NCBI GenBank assembly: GCA_011009095.1
Contig: VTPC01003916.1
Span: forward strand, 34,287-98,286
Reading direction: 5' to 3'
DNA from: Ignelater luminosus
Taxonomy: Eukaryota; Arthropoda; Insecta; Coleoptera; Elateridae
DNA: 64,000 bases
Made by a program: the position numbers and the translations under genes. How positions within the stretch are numbered: the stretch's first letter is position 1; each line of letters begins with the position of its first letter. Of the stretch, positions 9,431 to 20,599 are shown piece by piece. A model generated the notes under the pieces. It was given only the letters and a program-made list of their open reading frames with translations, made no database searches and had not been told where the DNA came from.

Positions 9431-11190
9431 GGCTTAAAAGGGCTCCTTTAAGTATATTTGTGATTTATTGCTACACATGTTATACTTTACCTTATTTTTG
9501 TGGAACTTTTAAATAAATACAAGCGTTTAAATTTACAAAAAAAATCTGTTCCGTTTTATGGTCTACACTAGTGTATTCTTAAGATTCTATTCCCAAAATA
9601 TATTTATTTTATTAATTCAGCATTTAAAAAAAAATGCGAATATAAAATAGGATAACATAGATTTACTATTGGGAATTTAAAAAGAAAGTTTTCATTGTTG
9701 GTTAAAGTACTTTCTTGGGGAATAACTAGGATTACTTTATAATATATGCTTCCCATAAATAACAACACCCCTGCTAGTAGTATATTTCACCCCAACGCAA
9801 ATTTATGTATATTAAGTAAGCCAAAAGTTGTACGCTTGCCGGCTTTATTCCAAATGAATAAACAATGTTAAATGCTAGATTTCTTGGAAAAATTAGCTTA
9901 AATTAAACAAATTTATGTACGTTTCTATGAAAACTTAAAAGTGCTTTTAATTTTACAATAAATATAATTTTCAAGCGAATACGCCATGTTAGTATTTTTA
10001 CATGATATCTGGAACACATTGTAGTTTAATATTATTCTAGAAGAATGCACAACATACCTTAAAAGCTAATGGCAAAGCAGTTGCTTTATGAGTTTGTATT
10101 AGGTCATTATCATTATTAGAAAAGCTTCATTTTGAGTATAATGGACTAGAAAATTACTGACAATAAGATTAATTTTCAATAGTAGTAAGATTTTACTAGT
10201 GACGCCTACACTTCAATTTCTGTATTATTTATTTATTATAACGGTGTCATTAAATTCTCCAGAATTACAATTACTATTAGTAGTAATTGTTAGAAATATA
10301 AATTCGGTTGATTTAGTTTTTTTTAAGCGGAGCGAAGCTTAATGGCGAACAGGGCTCTTTATTGCCCATTAATTTCTTATTGCAACTGCTAAAGTGATTT
10401 ATAACGTTTTGGACACAGTTAGGAGGTTTTAATAAGTGCCAATCGCACCGAAATTAGATAATAGTTACAACTTCCATTAACTACTATAAATTTATTTCCA
10501 CACGATTGAAGAATAACGTGCTATTGTTTTAAAAACAACTCTCGAAGAGAAGGTTTGTGGCTCTACTGAAAATCCAGAATATTATCTACATTCAATTCAG
10601 TAACAAACTTGAACTTGCATTTTTCTCGTGGTATTAATTTACTAGAAAATGATACATTTGATAAAGAAAATCAGAAATAGTTTATATGCTAGATACATAT
10701 TCAAAACTAACAATACTTGGGGAGTATTTATATGGTTATCAAACATTTTGCATAAGGTTTCTTTGAAGTTCTTTGTTAAAAGTAAAATGCATTTAACAAT
10801 CTGTTTTATGTCTCTTCATTACAAGAATAGTTTATATTTGGCTTTTATTTATCAATTTGATATTATAGTTCTTTGTCCAAATTATCACAATACGTGATTT
10901 TTAGTAAATCTGGGCAGACTAAACACTTCGTATGACTCTGCTCTTCTTAGAAATCGTTATTTGTGTTATAGGGTTTTATGGTCTATCGTCAGCAATCTAC
11001 AGTTGAATAAAAGGCCGTTTTAAATTAGAGAAATTAGGTGTGGAAAATTTTTATTTCTTATGGGCTATTCGTGTTTAATTTGACTTAGCATTGTGTAACT
11101 GACTTTTCTATTTTACCAAACCGTTCCCTTTGTTGGTACTTTGTGATTTTCTCGGGGAGTCGAAATTTGGACACCGTGGAACGCGGGTGT
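9431..11190. other. AT-rich stretch without recognised gene
   Basis: Only short chance ORFs are present, the longest being 82 codons at 10649 with no motif. I see no repeat structure beyond AT-rich tracts. Confidence 0.5.
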
Positions 11191-12363
11191 TCACCGCGCC
11201 CTCGCGGGTCCAAAATGTAGTTTCACATCTATATGCTTTGTTCGACTGTAAAGTTGTTGCGCTTGAGTCAGTGTAATTGCTGACTGGTTATCGACTGTGA
11301 TGTTTATTGTCGTAGCTTCGATACTTAATTCTTGAAGAAAAGACCTTAACCACAAGGCCTCTTGTACGCCAAGAGCTAGTGCGATGTATTCCGCTTCCGT
11401 TGTTGACTGAGCTACCACCGTTTGCTTTTGACTCTTCCATGTCACAGGTCCGTTTGCCATGACAAAAATGTACCCGCTAGTTGACTTCCTGGTGTCTACA
11501 CATCCGGCATAATCTGCATCGGTGTATCCGGTAGCTTCAATTTTTCCTGTTTTTGAATACGTGATTTTATAATAGAGCGTCTGCTTCAAGTATCGAAAAA
11601 TTCTCTTCACAGCTTGCCAGTGTTCGAGGCTCCAATTATTGAGATAGCGACTCACTTGATTTACGGCGAAAGAAATGTCGGGTCGACTGGATGTGGCTAG
11701 AAAAATGAGTGACCCTACGGTTTCGCGGTACGGTTGTCTCAAATTACCCTCTCCATTTCCAGGGGCTGAAGTTAAACATATACCAGGTTCCACTGGAACA
11801 GATAGTGGTTTTGCATGAGTCATTTTAAATTTATCAAGCACTTTTGCAGTATATGCCTGCTCATGAATAGAGATTGTTCCTTCAGATATATTTTGCCTAA
11901 TTTGAAGTCCAACAAACTGTAAATTTGTATTGTCCCGATTCACTGTTATTTTAAACATTTGCTGCAATTTACTTATTAGTTCATCAATTGCGCTGCTTGA
12001 CTTAGACATTAAAAGTTCATTGTCCACATAAATAGCCAAATAAATTTCTGAATTCACGAAACGGCCAACAAACACGCACTGGTCACTCTTCAATTGTTTA
12101 AATTCGTATTGATCCAAGAAGGAAACAAATTTGTGGTTCCAACACCTAGGCGACTGTTTTAATCCATATAGACTCTTGCTCAATTTACACACCTGGTCCG
12201 GCTTCTTCTTGTTTTCGAATCCTTTTGGTTGTTTCATGTAAACGTTCTCAGATAAATCACCGTACAGAAACGCGGTTTGCACATCAAGATTTGCTATTCG
12301 TAAGTCTTTCTCTGCAGCTAGTGCAAGTAGAATACGAACCGAATCATAACGCACAACCGACAC
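11191..12363 (-). pseudogene. copia reverse transcriptase and RNase H
   Basis: Open for 390 codons. The RT palm is clear: NLDVQTAFLYGDL (first catalytic Asp), SLYGLKQSPRCWN, and the active-site box, which reads YVDN instead of YVDD near 12020. The change GAT to AAT removes a metal-binding Asp, so the enzyme should be inactive even if the frame were whole. The connection (GSLIFLATSSRPDISFAVN) and RNase H follow: TGYTDADYAG, STTEAEYIA and DNQSAI. The last native residues are around 11212; the C-terminal GPARAR comes from the junction with other DNA. Confidence 0.92.
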
Positions 12364-13874
12364 GAACGTTTCTTGATAATCGACACCTTTTCTTGCGTAA
12401 AGCCGCGTGCAACAAGACGGGCTTTGTAGCGTATCGGATTACCGTCCGCGTCAGTCTTTACACGAAAGACCCATTTATTATCTATCACCCGCGCATTTTT
12501 CGGTAACTTTACTAAGGTCCAAGTATCGTTGGATTTCAGTGCGTTCATTTCGTCATCCATTGCACGATGCCATTTATTGGAATCTTCACATTTCACGGCA
12601 TCATCACATGAATTTGGTTTAAAAATTGAAGAGTAAGCTGCCACCACATCAATCCGTCCAGGAAGCGTACCTCTGTCTCGAAGTTGTCTTCGTTCAACTT
12701 CTTCTGTATCGAAATTGTGGTGTTCGTAATCTGGGTCATCATCAATTTCGTCTACTTGATCTTCTGATGTTGCAGTGTCCTCTTCACGGTTATACTCAAC
12801 ATTTTCTCCTTCAGTGTTTTCTTGTCTTTGCTCATTGTTTTCGTAATCTCCGAAATTCAAGGTAACTGTCGATGTCTCTTTTTCAATCTTTAATGTCTCA
12901 CTTTCATTGAAGTTCACGTTACAGCTTATTTCAATTCTTCTCTTTTTAGGATCTCAGAGTCTATAATTAATTGAATGACCTTCGTATCCAACAAATAATA
13001 ATTTCTTTGATATCTGGTCCCATTTTTTACGAAATTGCGGAGGAATTGACATGTACGCTGTGCTTCCGAAGACCCTCATGTGCTTTAATTCTGGCTTTCG
13101 CCCAAACCACTTTTCATAGGGCGTCATATTTTCTACCTGTTTTGAAGCCGTTCTATTCAAAATGTAAACAGCAGTGTTTACTGCTTCCGGTCACAATTCT
13201 TGAGACACATTTTTATTGATGAGCATTGTTCGAGCGCTCTCAACTATCGTACTCATTTCACGCTCGGAACGACCATTCTGCTGGGGGGTGTACGGCGCCG
13301 AACTTTCGTGTACTATGCCTGCTCTCTTAAGGAATTCTCCGAAATTTTTGTTTATATATTTCCCTTTTCCTTGATCGCTTCTTAAAATCTGAATTTTGTT
13401 TCCGGTCTGATTTTCAACTAGTGCTTTATATTCTTTAAATTTCCCGAGGACGTCTGATTTATGCTGCATAAAGTAGACTTTTCGGTAACCGCTACAATCA
13501 TCTTTGAATAATACACAGTATCTGGAGCCACCAGGTGACATGACATTCATCGGTCCGCACACGTCCGTGTGAATCATTTTTTCTGGCTTTTCAGATCCGT
13601 TCCTGACTAAACTCTTATGTGATTTTCTAGCTTGCTTATCCAGTTGACACGGTTCACAGAAGAATTCTTCGTTAGAATCGATATTGAAGTTCTTAACCAT
13701 ATTCTTATCGTATGTCTTCTTAATTGTGTTGCAATTAATATGACCAAGCCGATCATGCCACAATTTGATAGAGCTTTTGTTGCTTAGGTTGCATTCTGGT
13801 GCTCTCTTGACTTTAAACTTCATTACCGTGTGTACCGACGCACGACACTTTTCCGTTCCTATTGCGAAACTCAC
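12318..13874 (-). pseudogene. copia integrase and start of reverse transcriptase
   Basis: One frame with two in-frame TGA codons, about 13188 and 12953. The integrase begins with the GAG-pre-integrase LWHDRLGH and a CEPC finger, then the DDE core: IHTDVCGPM, LRSDQGKGKY and PYTPQQNGRSERE. After the stop at 13188 come PEAVNTAVYILNRT and PYEKWFGRKPELKHMRVFGS. After the stop near 12953, an acidic linker leads into the RT start (WHRAMDDEMNALKSNDTWTL, KWVFRVKTDADGN, YKARLVARGFTQE). A one-base loss near 12385 moves reading to the next frame. Both TGA codons stand where copia proteins have Trp. Confidence 0.9.
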
Positions 13875-14319
13875 AACGATTTTTATACGAATGATGAGTA
13901 AAATTTCTGTCTGTCATTACTCCCACTGAAAACAAGCATTGGCTGAGTTCTGGAATGTATAGGACATTATACATTGTTCGGTTTTGCCATTGATCGTCAG
14001 TAAGGGCTTGAATTTCAATGATTCCACTTCCTTTTGCAGCTATCACTTTATCATTTGCAATCTTGACATGTATGGGTTCATCAAGTCGTTCTAGTTTTGG
14101 AAACCATTCCTTATGACAGGTCATATGCATGCTTGCACCTGAATCACAAATCCATTCAGTTGGTTTTACATCAGAACTTGCTGAATACAAGGACGAAATA
14201 TCACAAATATAGCCGGAATTACCACTGAACGATCCACTTGCATCAGCTATTCTCTTCCTGCATTCACGTGACCAGTGATCTTTCTGTTTGCAGTAATTAC
14301 AACTAGTGGTTTTCTTCAA
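13813..14319 (-). pseudogene. copia zinc knuckle and protease segment
   Basis: Carries a CCHC knuckle (CNYCKQKDHWSREC, near 14295) that binds RNA in the particle, followed by the aspartic protease motif WICDSGASMHMT near 14150; the Asp is the catalytic residue that acts in a dimer. GSGIIEIQA and YNVLYIPELSQCLFSV are usual protease flanks in copia. A frameshift near 13850 passes reading to the next segment, which begins inside this one. Confidence 0.88.
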
Positions 14320-14326
14320 TTCCTTC

Positions 14327-14945
14327 TTAATATTCTTGCTTTTCTAACTTACTTTGTAAAGCTTTAACTTCTAGAGCAAGTCGAGACGTTTCAGTATCTT
14401 CATTCGTGACTCTTAATTCTTCTTTTAATAATCTTGTTGTGAGGTTCTCAAAAGTTTGATACTCACTGGAAACGGAGTCCCACGCTGTTCGAAATGCATT
14501 ATATTTCGACGGCAAGTTATTAATTACTTTAGAACAAATAGCGCTGTTGCTAATGTTTTCATCTACATCTTTGAGTTGTTTTACTAGCAATTCGATAGCT
14601 GAAATGAGCTCTGCAATTTTTGCGTTTTCAGACATTCTGTATTCATAAAATTTCTGCCACAGTAATTCTTTAGAAACTTCGGTCTTCTGTTCGTGTATAG
14701 ACATGAGCCTTGTCCACATCTGTGCGGCATTTTCACAATTTAACAAATGTTGCATTTGTTCTTGGTTAATTGTGGTTAACAGAATAACTTGAGCTCTGCT
14801 GTTCTTCGTGTCCCATGCTGTCCATTCCGACGACTTCTTGTCTTCCGGTTCAGTATCTTTTCCATTTACGATGGTTAGAAGATTCTCTGCCTTCAACAAA
14901 ATTGTTACATTAAATTTTCAAAGTTGAAAATTTGAGCCGTTACAT
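14327..14945 (-). pseudogene. copia gag, N-terminal part
   Basis: Begins with the NGSNFQL block near 14945, where a TGA replaces the Trp codon expected in copia gag, then is open for 190 codons from 14899 to 14327. It contains the central gag_pre/UBN2-type region: NAAQMWTRLMSIHEQKTEVS, ICSKVINNLPSKYNAFRTAW and LTTRLLKEELRV. This polyprotein part forms the virus-like particle. The frame then shifts by one base near 14330 into the zinc knuckle that belongs to the same original ORF. Confidence 0.85.
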
Positions 14946-14949
14946 CGTT

Positions 14950-15255
14950 TTGTGTGGCACTGTCTCCTGGCGCCCTTTTGGTATCTCTTTTAGGCTTTTC
15001 AGCTAAAAGCTAAGTTTTAGGCTCAGGTAAGATTATCAAAGCCTGGGCTATTTACTATTTTGGAACCTACTCCCGTCTTCGACATGAGCTATGGGCTTGA
15101 GCATCTACCGATATCTGGCTTATACGGGACTTGTGCATACTTTTGGGCATTTTCCCGTTACAGAGTCGAATTAGCATAAAAGCCTGACTGATCAGATTTA
15201 AAAGATCACGGAAACTGTTATGACCACCCCATCGTCTTGTGATTGAATGAGAAAC
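14950..15255 (-). repeat. repeat copy A, shared with 37040-37300
   Basis: On the - strand this segment matches the + strand at about 37040-37300 in order over some 250 bp with many substitutions. Shared blocks include GTAACGGGAA, GCCAGA.ATCGG.AGATGCTC, AATAGCCCAGG and GGGCGCCAG. It lies directly upstream of copia gag, so it may be the 5' leader or LTR of that element. The 127-codon ORF at 15450-15067 overlaps it and is probably not a gene. Confidence 0.65.
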
Positions 15256-16329
15256 AAGAAAAGCCTTAGGTACATAAACGCTAAGACACTTATAACCTGA
15301 AAATGACAAACTCAGATCATAGAAGTAATAACGTATAGTCGGACTACAATACCCCAACACACTACCTGTATAAAAATTTTTAAATGATCGTTCCACAAAG
15401 GCACAGAATAGCAGTACTACTAATTTACTATTTGCTGGAATGGTCTGCATTATAAATCAAAGATCATGAAAGGCATGATAGAAAGCTGATAATGGAGCTT
15501 TGGTTTCTACCAGGAAAGTATACCAATAGTTCTTAGGCAGTAATGCATAGTCAAAAACCTAAAAGAAACCAGGTGATATCATAACTTACCTCAGAATTTC
15601 TTCAGACCCTGCAGGTATCTTAGCTGATCAAAATACAGTTATACTGACTTGGATGCCAAAAAACAGAGGCGACATTTCATAATTTCTGCAGCACGAACAG
15701 GATCAACCTAAAGGTGGTTTCAGTTATGTGAATTTTATTTTTGGAATGCAAAAAGCGTATTCTATAGTTTGTCTTGTTCATTTTTGTTGATTATTGTTTG
15801 TCGTTTCTAACTGGCATTATAGGAATCCTCTTGAAGTACTGTCGTTTTTTATAGTTAATTGCTAACTGCAAAGAGAGGACAAATCCAGTCTGAAGATATC
15901 TTTACTGCAAAAACGGGACATATTGTATTATTACGTTTGGCGTTATGTGCAGTTAAAATTCTAGTTTACTGCAGAAGCAGGATATATCATGGAGATATGC
16001 TCTCTGTGTGGTAGACGTTCTACACGACATAATTTAGCTTTTACGTTTCTACACGTGAAGTGAGTGAATAGCCTGCTGTTACAAGGACTTACAGAAATGA
16101 AGTTGAAATGCCAAAAAAGAAAAAAAGGTGTGGGACATGTTAATTATTCTGACAAACTTGTACCTGCAAAAGCAGTTCCTGGTGATAAGTTGTAAATCTT
16201 TTTTTGTAACATAGTTATGGTCTTTCAGTATGCGCTTTTTGTAGTTGCTTTTGGAAGTGTTTAAGTGGGTTTAGTGATGTCTAGAAACTCAGTTTGTTGC
16301 AATTATTTTGTGTTATGAAAAGTAAAGAT
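15256..16329. other. stretch without recognised gene
   Basis: Possibly the rest of the copia 5' region for the first few hundred bases, but no LTR boundary or target duplication was found. No coding motif. Confidence 0.4.
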
Positions 16330-17765
16330 CAGCAAGATTTGCATTTACAAAGACTGATGGAAATTCAACTTTTTCTCGAAGAAGGAGAAAGAAAGACATT
16401 GGGAATAATAAACCAAAATTGAATCTTTCCCCGTCAAAATATCGTATCATACAGCGTCCGCAAAAAAAATCTGCACCATATGGGAAAAAGTTTTATTGAA
16501 TGACTTATGGAAAATTTGTTTTTGGTATCCGATTTTGCTTGCTCCAGAACCAAAAATGACCTAATTGAAAGTATTTTGCACTTTCATTGCACACTTGTTT
16601 TTAATAATTTATTTCAAGAATTCACATAATAATGTTTGAAGGTTGTAGAAAAAATGTTGTTTGCATTTCGTGCGGGAAATCAGTGAATTTTTGGCGCATT
16701 CTCATGCGCCAGACAAAGCACTCATTTCCCGCACTTAATACAAAAATAACTATTTTCGGACATTTCTTTTAAAAATGTCAAATTTGACAGATAATAGAGA
16801 CCACATGATTAGTTTTGATTAGATAATTTTTGGTTCTGGAGCAAGCAAAACCTGATGCCAGAAACAAATTTTCCATAAGTCATTTAATAAAACTTTTTCC
16901 CATATACAAGTCAAGAAATTCCTTATTTGAATAGATTATCAATAAGGAAAATGTATGAAGTGTTTCGACAAAAACATCCATTTGATGAAATATCATACAA
17001 ATCTTTTTGGCCCTACTTTAAGGAAAATTATGATTTAAGGTTTGGTGACCAGCAATGGATACCTGTACTGCTTGCGAGGAGCTCAATGCTAAATTTAGGA
17101 GTGAAACATTAATTGAGAATGCCAGAAGAGCAACTGTGCTAAACTTCTCGTATATAAGCGACGTAGTAAAATATTTTAGACAACCCTTGATTCTATAAAA
17201 CAGCTGTGTGAAGAAAATGATGACGCTCTCGGGATTTGTATTGATTACATGGCTAATGTCTCTTTGCCTCAACTTGCGTCAACTCACAGTATGCACATTT
17301 GGAGTCCACAATTTAAAATCCAAACATATGTCCTGTTATGTATACCACAAAGGGATAGCCTGCAATGGAGCAAATGATGTATGTTCTTTTCTAAAACATT
17401 ATTTCGATCAAAACGTTGAACGAAAGTTTAAGAAAGTTCACATTTTCTGCTCCAATGGTTGTGGACAGAATAAAAATAACACAATGCTTCGTTTTTTTTT
17501 TGATGAGCTTGGTAGAACCTACAAATATATTGTTCTATGAGGAAGCTTTCGTTTATGCCATGCGGCCGTGACTTTGGTTTAGTCAAAAGCTCAACAAAAC
17601 CGAAAAACTCACTTCAAGAATATATCAAAATAATCCCCCAAAAATGCAGAAGTTCTCGAATTTTGATGTTTCTCAGGATTTAGCGTATGGTTATAAGAAC
17701 TGGTGGGCAGCATTTTACAAATAAAACTTGCCCAAGCAATTAATCTTATGGAAAAATGTGCTAAA
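16330..17765 (+). pseudogene. relic of a multicopy insect family with CGQNKN and PCGRDFG motifs
   Basis: An ORF relic readable from about 16330: a basic region (SRRRRKKDIG), RIIQRPQKKSAPY, then after the MITE IPYLNRLSIRKMYEVFRQKH and YKSFWPYFKENYDLRFG. Next, with frameshifts, come DTCTACEELNAKF (a CxxC), LRQLTVCTFGVHNL, KKVHIFCSNGCGQNKNNTM near 17440 and FMPCGRDFGLVKSSTK near 17550. I recall this order of blocks from uncharacterised proteins that occur in many copies in insect genomes and are presumably transposon-encoded. Acidic residues in the CGQNKN and GRDFG blocks could be catalytic, as in a DDE fold, but that is not established here. Several frameshifts and stops make it a pseudogene. 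Confidence 0.6.
16481..16902. mobile_element. MITE, 422 bp, TA-flanked
   Basis: Inverted repeats of about 90 bp (16481-16570 and 16813-16902, roughly ten mismatches) begin TGGGAAAAAGTTTTATT and end next to TA on both sides (16479-16480 and 16903-16904). A second hairpin sits in the middle: GTGCGGGAAAT (16669) pairs with ATTTCCCGCAC (16734), enclosing GGCGCATTCTCATGCGCC. There is no coding capacity. It lies inside the ORF relic at 16330-17765, and deleting it with one TA joins SAPY to TSQE in frame. Confidence 0.88.
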
Positions 17766-20599
17766 AGAATCATTTACTCTCTCCTCGTTTCATCATGTTA
17801 TCGTTTCTTCTGCTCAAGAAGTTGTTTACCGAGACTTTATAAATAAGCAAATAGATATCAAAGGATTTGCAATGAGTAAAAAGTTAAATTTACCTTAATT
17901 GTAGAATATGGATATTAATGTATTATAATTGTAGTTGAAATCGGTACTGAGGAAGAAAAGAATCTAAAACTTTCCGAAACGTTCATCGAATACGATTAAA
18001 GTCCTGTTAAGGTCTTGAAAGAATTTTATTTGATTCCAAAACTTGTGAAGAATTCAACACAACGATTGACCAAAATTTTTAATTTCTTTTATTAATTTAA
18101 TAACATCCACAGCAATATATTTATTGAGTTTACCTAAACTAATTTGGGTATCAAAATAGACAGTATTTATATAATTAATAATCCATATCGTTTAAACGGA
18201 TATGGAGAATAATAAGATCAGCAAAGTTCTGTTATTATTGAAGTTGTTTTTAACAGACAAACAATGGAACTGAATTGTATTTAGATTTTTGATGCATTGC
18301 TACTCATTTGTCTGTGTAAAAGCCAGCTTGTTGAACAACCGTTGTGAATAAAAAAGAGCATTTTAATTACTGTGGCGTTTTCAGAGTTTTCAGCACATAT
18401 ACAAATATTACGTCCTCACAATGTACTACCATAGAAAATGTGAAAACCAATTTTCTTTTTAGATAATTTTATTTTGCATGTGAAAAACAAAAAAGTTATT
18501 TGTTGGATTCTATATCTTTAAGATTCTTTTTATTTCTCTATTACGAGCAAAATGTATTCTATTTTACAATGTATAATGTGTTTAGCAATATTCCGTTTGT
18601 CCTACAGGAACAAGTACTTTCTAGAAATGTGGAACGCATAAACTTTTTATAACCACATAAAACTGATGTTTAGTTTACAAAATGGCAATATGTAACGAAC
18701 CGAGTTGAATTTTACGGTGTCTCGATAATAATCAATGCTGTTTGAATTTATATTTCTTAATAGGATCCATTAATACTCCAAATAAAAATTTTAATTTCCT
18801 GTACTCTACCATTTAATAGTTTTCTACGTGTTATTGGCGTTTGCCACTTTAGTAGGTCAGCATATAAAATAGAATTACCCTGTAAATTACACTAAAAGGG
18901 TTAACTATTTACCGTATTTCCTAGAAACACAATTTCTACATTTTAACCTCTTCAAATTACACTAGAAATATAACTATCTTGATTCTTAAATGGTATAGTA
19001 CAAAGACCAGTATGGTAAATTTAAGTTTAACTAAATTTTCTATTTTCGTTTTTCAAAGGTTTTAGAGTATCTCCGCAAGAATTTATTTCAATTTTATTTT
19101 TTTTACATTTCCAATAAAAATACATAGCTTTCCACATTCTGAACGAATTTTACTCATAGCCTGACAGTTGTAAAAGGCCTCCATGAATAAATTACTCCTT
19201 TGATGTATAATTATTAACACTTCAAACGAACCTCAGAGGTTAACATTCCAGTCTAGTATACGCAATTTTTTCCTTTTATAGACAATTTTCCTAACTGCAA
19301 AATTACTCAAAGGAAACGACATCTGAAGAAACCAACTTTACAATATAGATCTTCTGTAGTTTTTATTCATTTTATTCATTCCTTTATTTCTTCATTTTTT
19401 CTTGCTTCTTATTATTTCTAAATTACACCTTATTTTTTATGTTAACGTCTGAAGTTACTTTAGGATGTTGAAATTATAACCTATAAAAATAATGCTGTCA
19501 TTAATCATCCTTGTTCAAATTGAATTTTCTTTTTAATGTCTGCCAAAACACCTCATCGATCAACTCATACACTGTAGAAAATAAGCTTGCACTTAAATTT
19601 TTATTAGTTTAGAAATTGGATTATTTTTAAGAAACATTAAATATTTTCAAGTAGATGAATTAGTACAGCAAGAAATATTTTATCACTTTTCACTACCATA
19701 ATCTATTTTAATAAGAAGAATGTAACGTTAAAATATCTTAATGGGAAAATAATAGTAGTAAATTGAGTTACACCGGACGAGTTCTAATAGGCGGCCTTCT
19801 TGAATAAGCTAGGAAAATTCGATTAAGTACTTTATGTAATTATAGCACCAATCAGTAAGTTAAAACAAGAAATTAATAAGCCCGTTAAGTTTCCATGGTA
19901 ACGAGCAGATGGTTGAATTTGCTAAAGTGCAAAGAACAAAAACCTTACACATCACTTTGCTAATTTAGCAACCGAAGAGTTTTGTTAAGGTGGATAACGT
20001 TTCGAAGAAAAATAAAGACAGGAATTAATCTTGATCGAAATTGTAAATAATCAGAAAACTCTATCGAAAAGAATTCGTAAAGATTTAATTATATATCATG
20101 CTTACTTTTTTCTGTGGCAAAATGCCATCGGACTGCAGTCTGCTAAAATTATGCTTAAAACAGAAACAGAAACTGCCTGCTAGTCAAGGCAGACAGGCAT
20201 AAGTCTTACGGTAGAGTAAAATTTAGTCGATGCGCGATCCCTCTCTCGAATGTGCTATGAGCTACATCATATGTATATCTCACTATAGTCTATACACTAT
20301 TTCCCAACCATATCCTATTTATCCATTACTTTAAATCTTACGTTGCTTCTTTTGAACTTACTGTTCCGTTTTACCCTACCACAATCGCCAATCCGAAACT
20401 AGCCAATCCTTTGCTCCGTTTCCTCCGCTCTCTTTTTCTTGTTCTTTTTCTATCGACGTCAGTGTCCGTCTGTTCACCCGCCCCAAACAGGTTGAGGATA
20501 TGCTTCAGCAGGACCCTTCTGGCTGGGTGAGTGCAATAAACATGGAGAACGTTTAAGAATGTTTGCAATGGAGCAAAATATCTATAACTAATACCTTTT
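17766..20599. other. AT-rich stretch without recognised gene
   Basis: No gene seen. Small hairpins occur, for example GCCTGCTAGTCAAGGCAGACAGGC near 20176-20199. The 20300-20500 part is pyrimidine-rich on the + strand. Confidence 0.5.

Larger units (their letters stand above)
11212..14960 (-). mobile_element. Ty1/copia retrotransposon, 3'-truncated and decayed
   Basis: On the - strand the segment reads gag, zinc knuckle, protease, integrase, reverse transcriptase, RNase H. That order, with integrase before RT, is diagnostic of Ty1/copia. Homology stops at 11212 just after RNase H motif TKHIDVKLHF, and the following codons (GPARAR) belong to flanking GC-rich DNA, so the 3' end and 3' LTR are missing. 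Upstream of gag, at 14950-15250, lies a sequence also found at 37 kb; it may be the leader or LTR. At least three frameshifts and three in-frame TGA codons interrupt the polyprotein. Insertion age cannot be judged by LTR comparison. Confidence 0.93.

Noticed and set aside
15067..15450. 127-codon - strand ORF as a gene
   Set aside because: It overlaps the repeat shared with 37 kb, where the corresponding sequence has no such ORF, and carries no motif.
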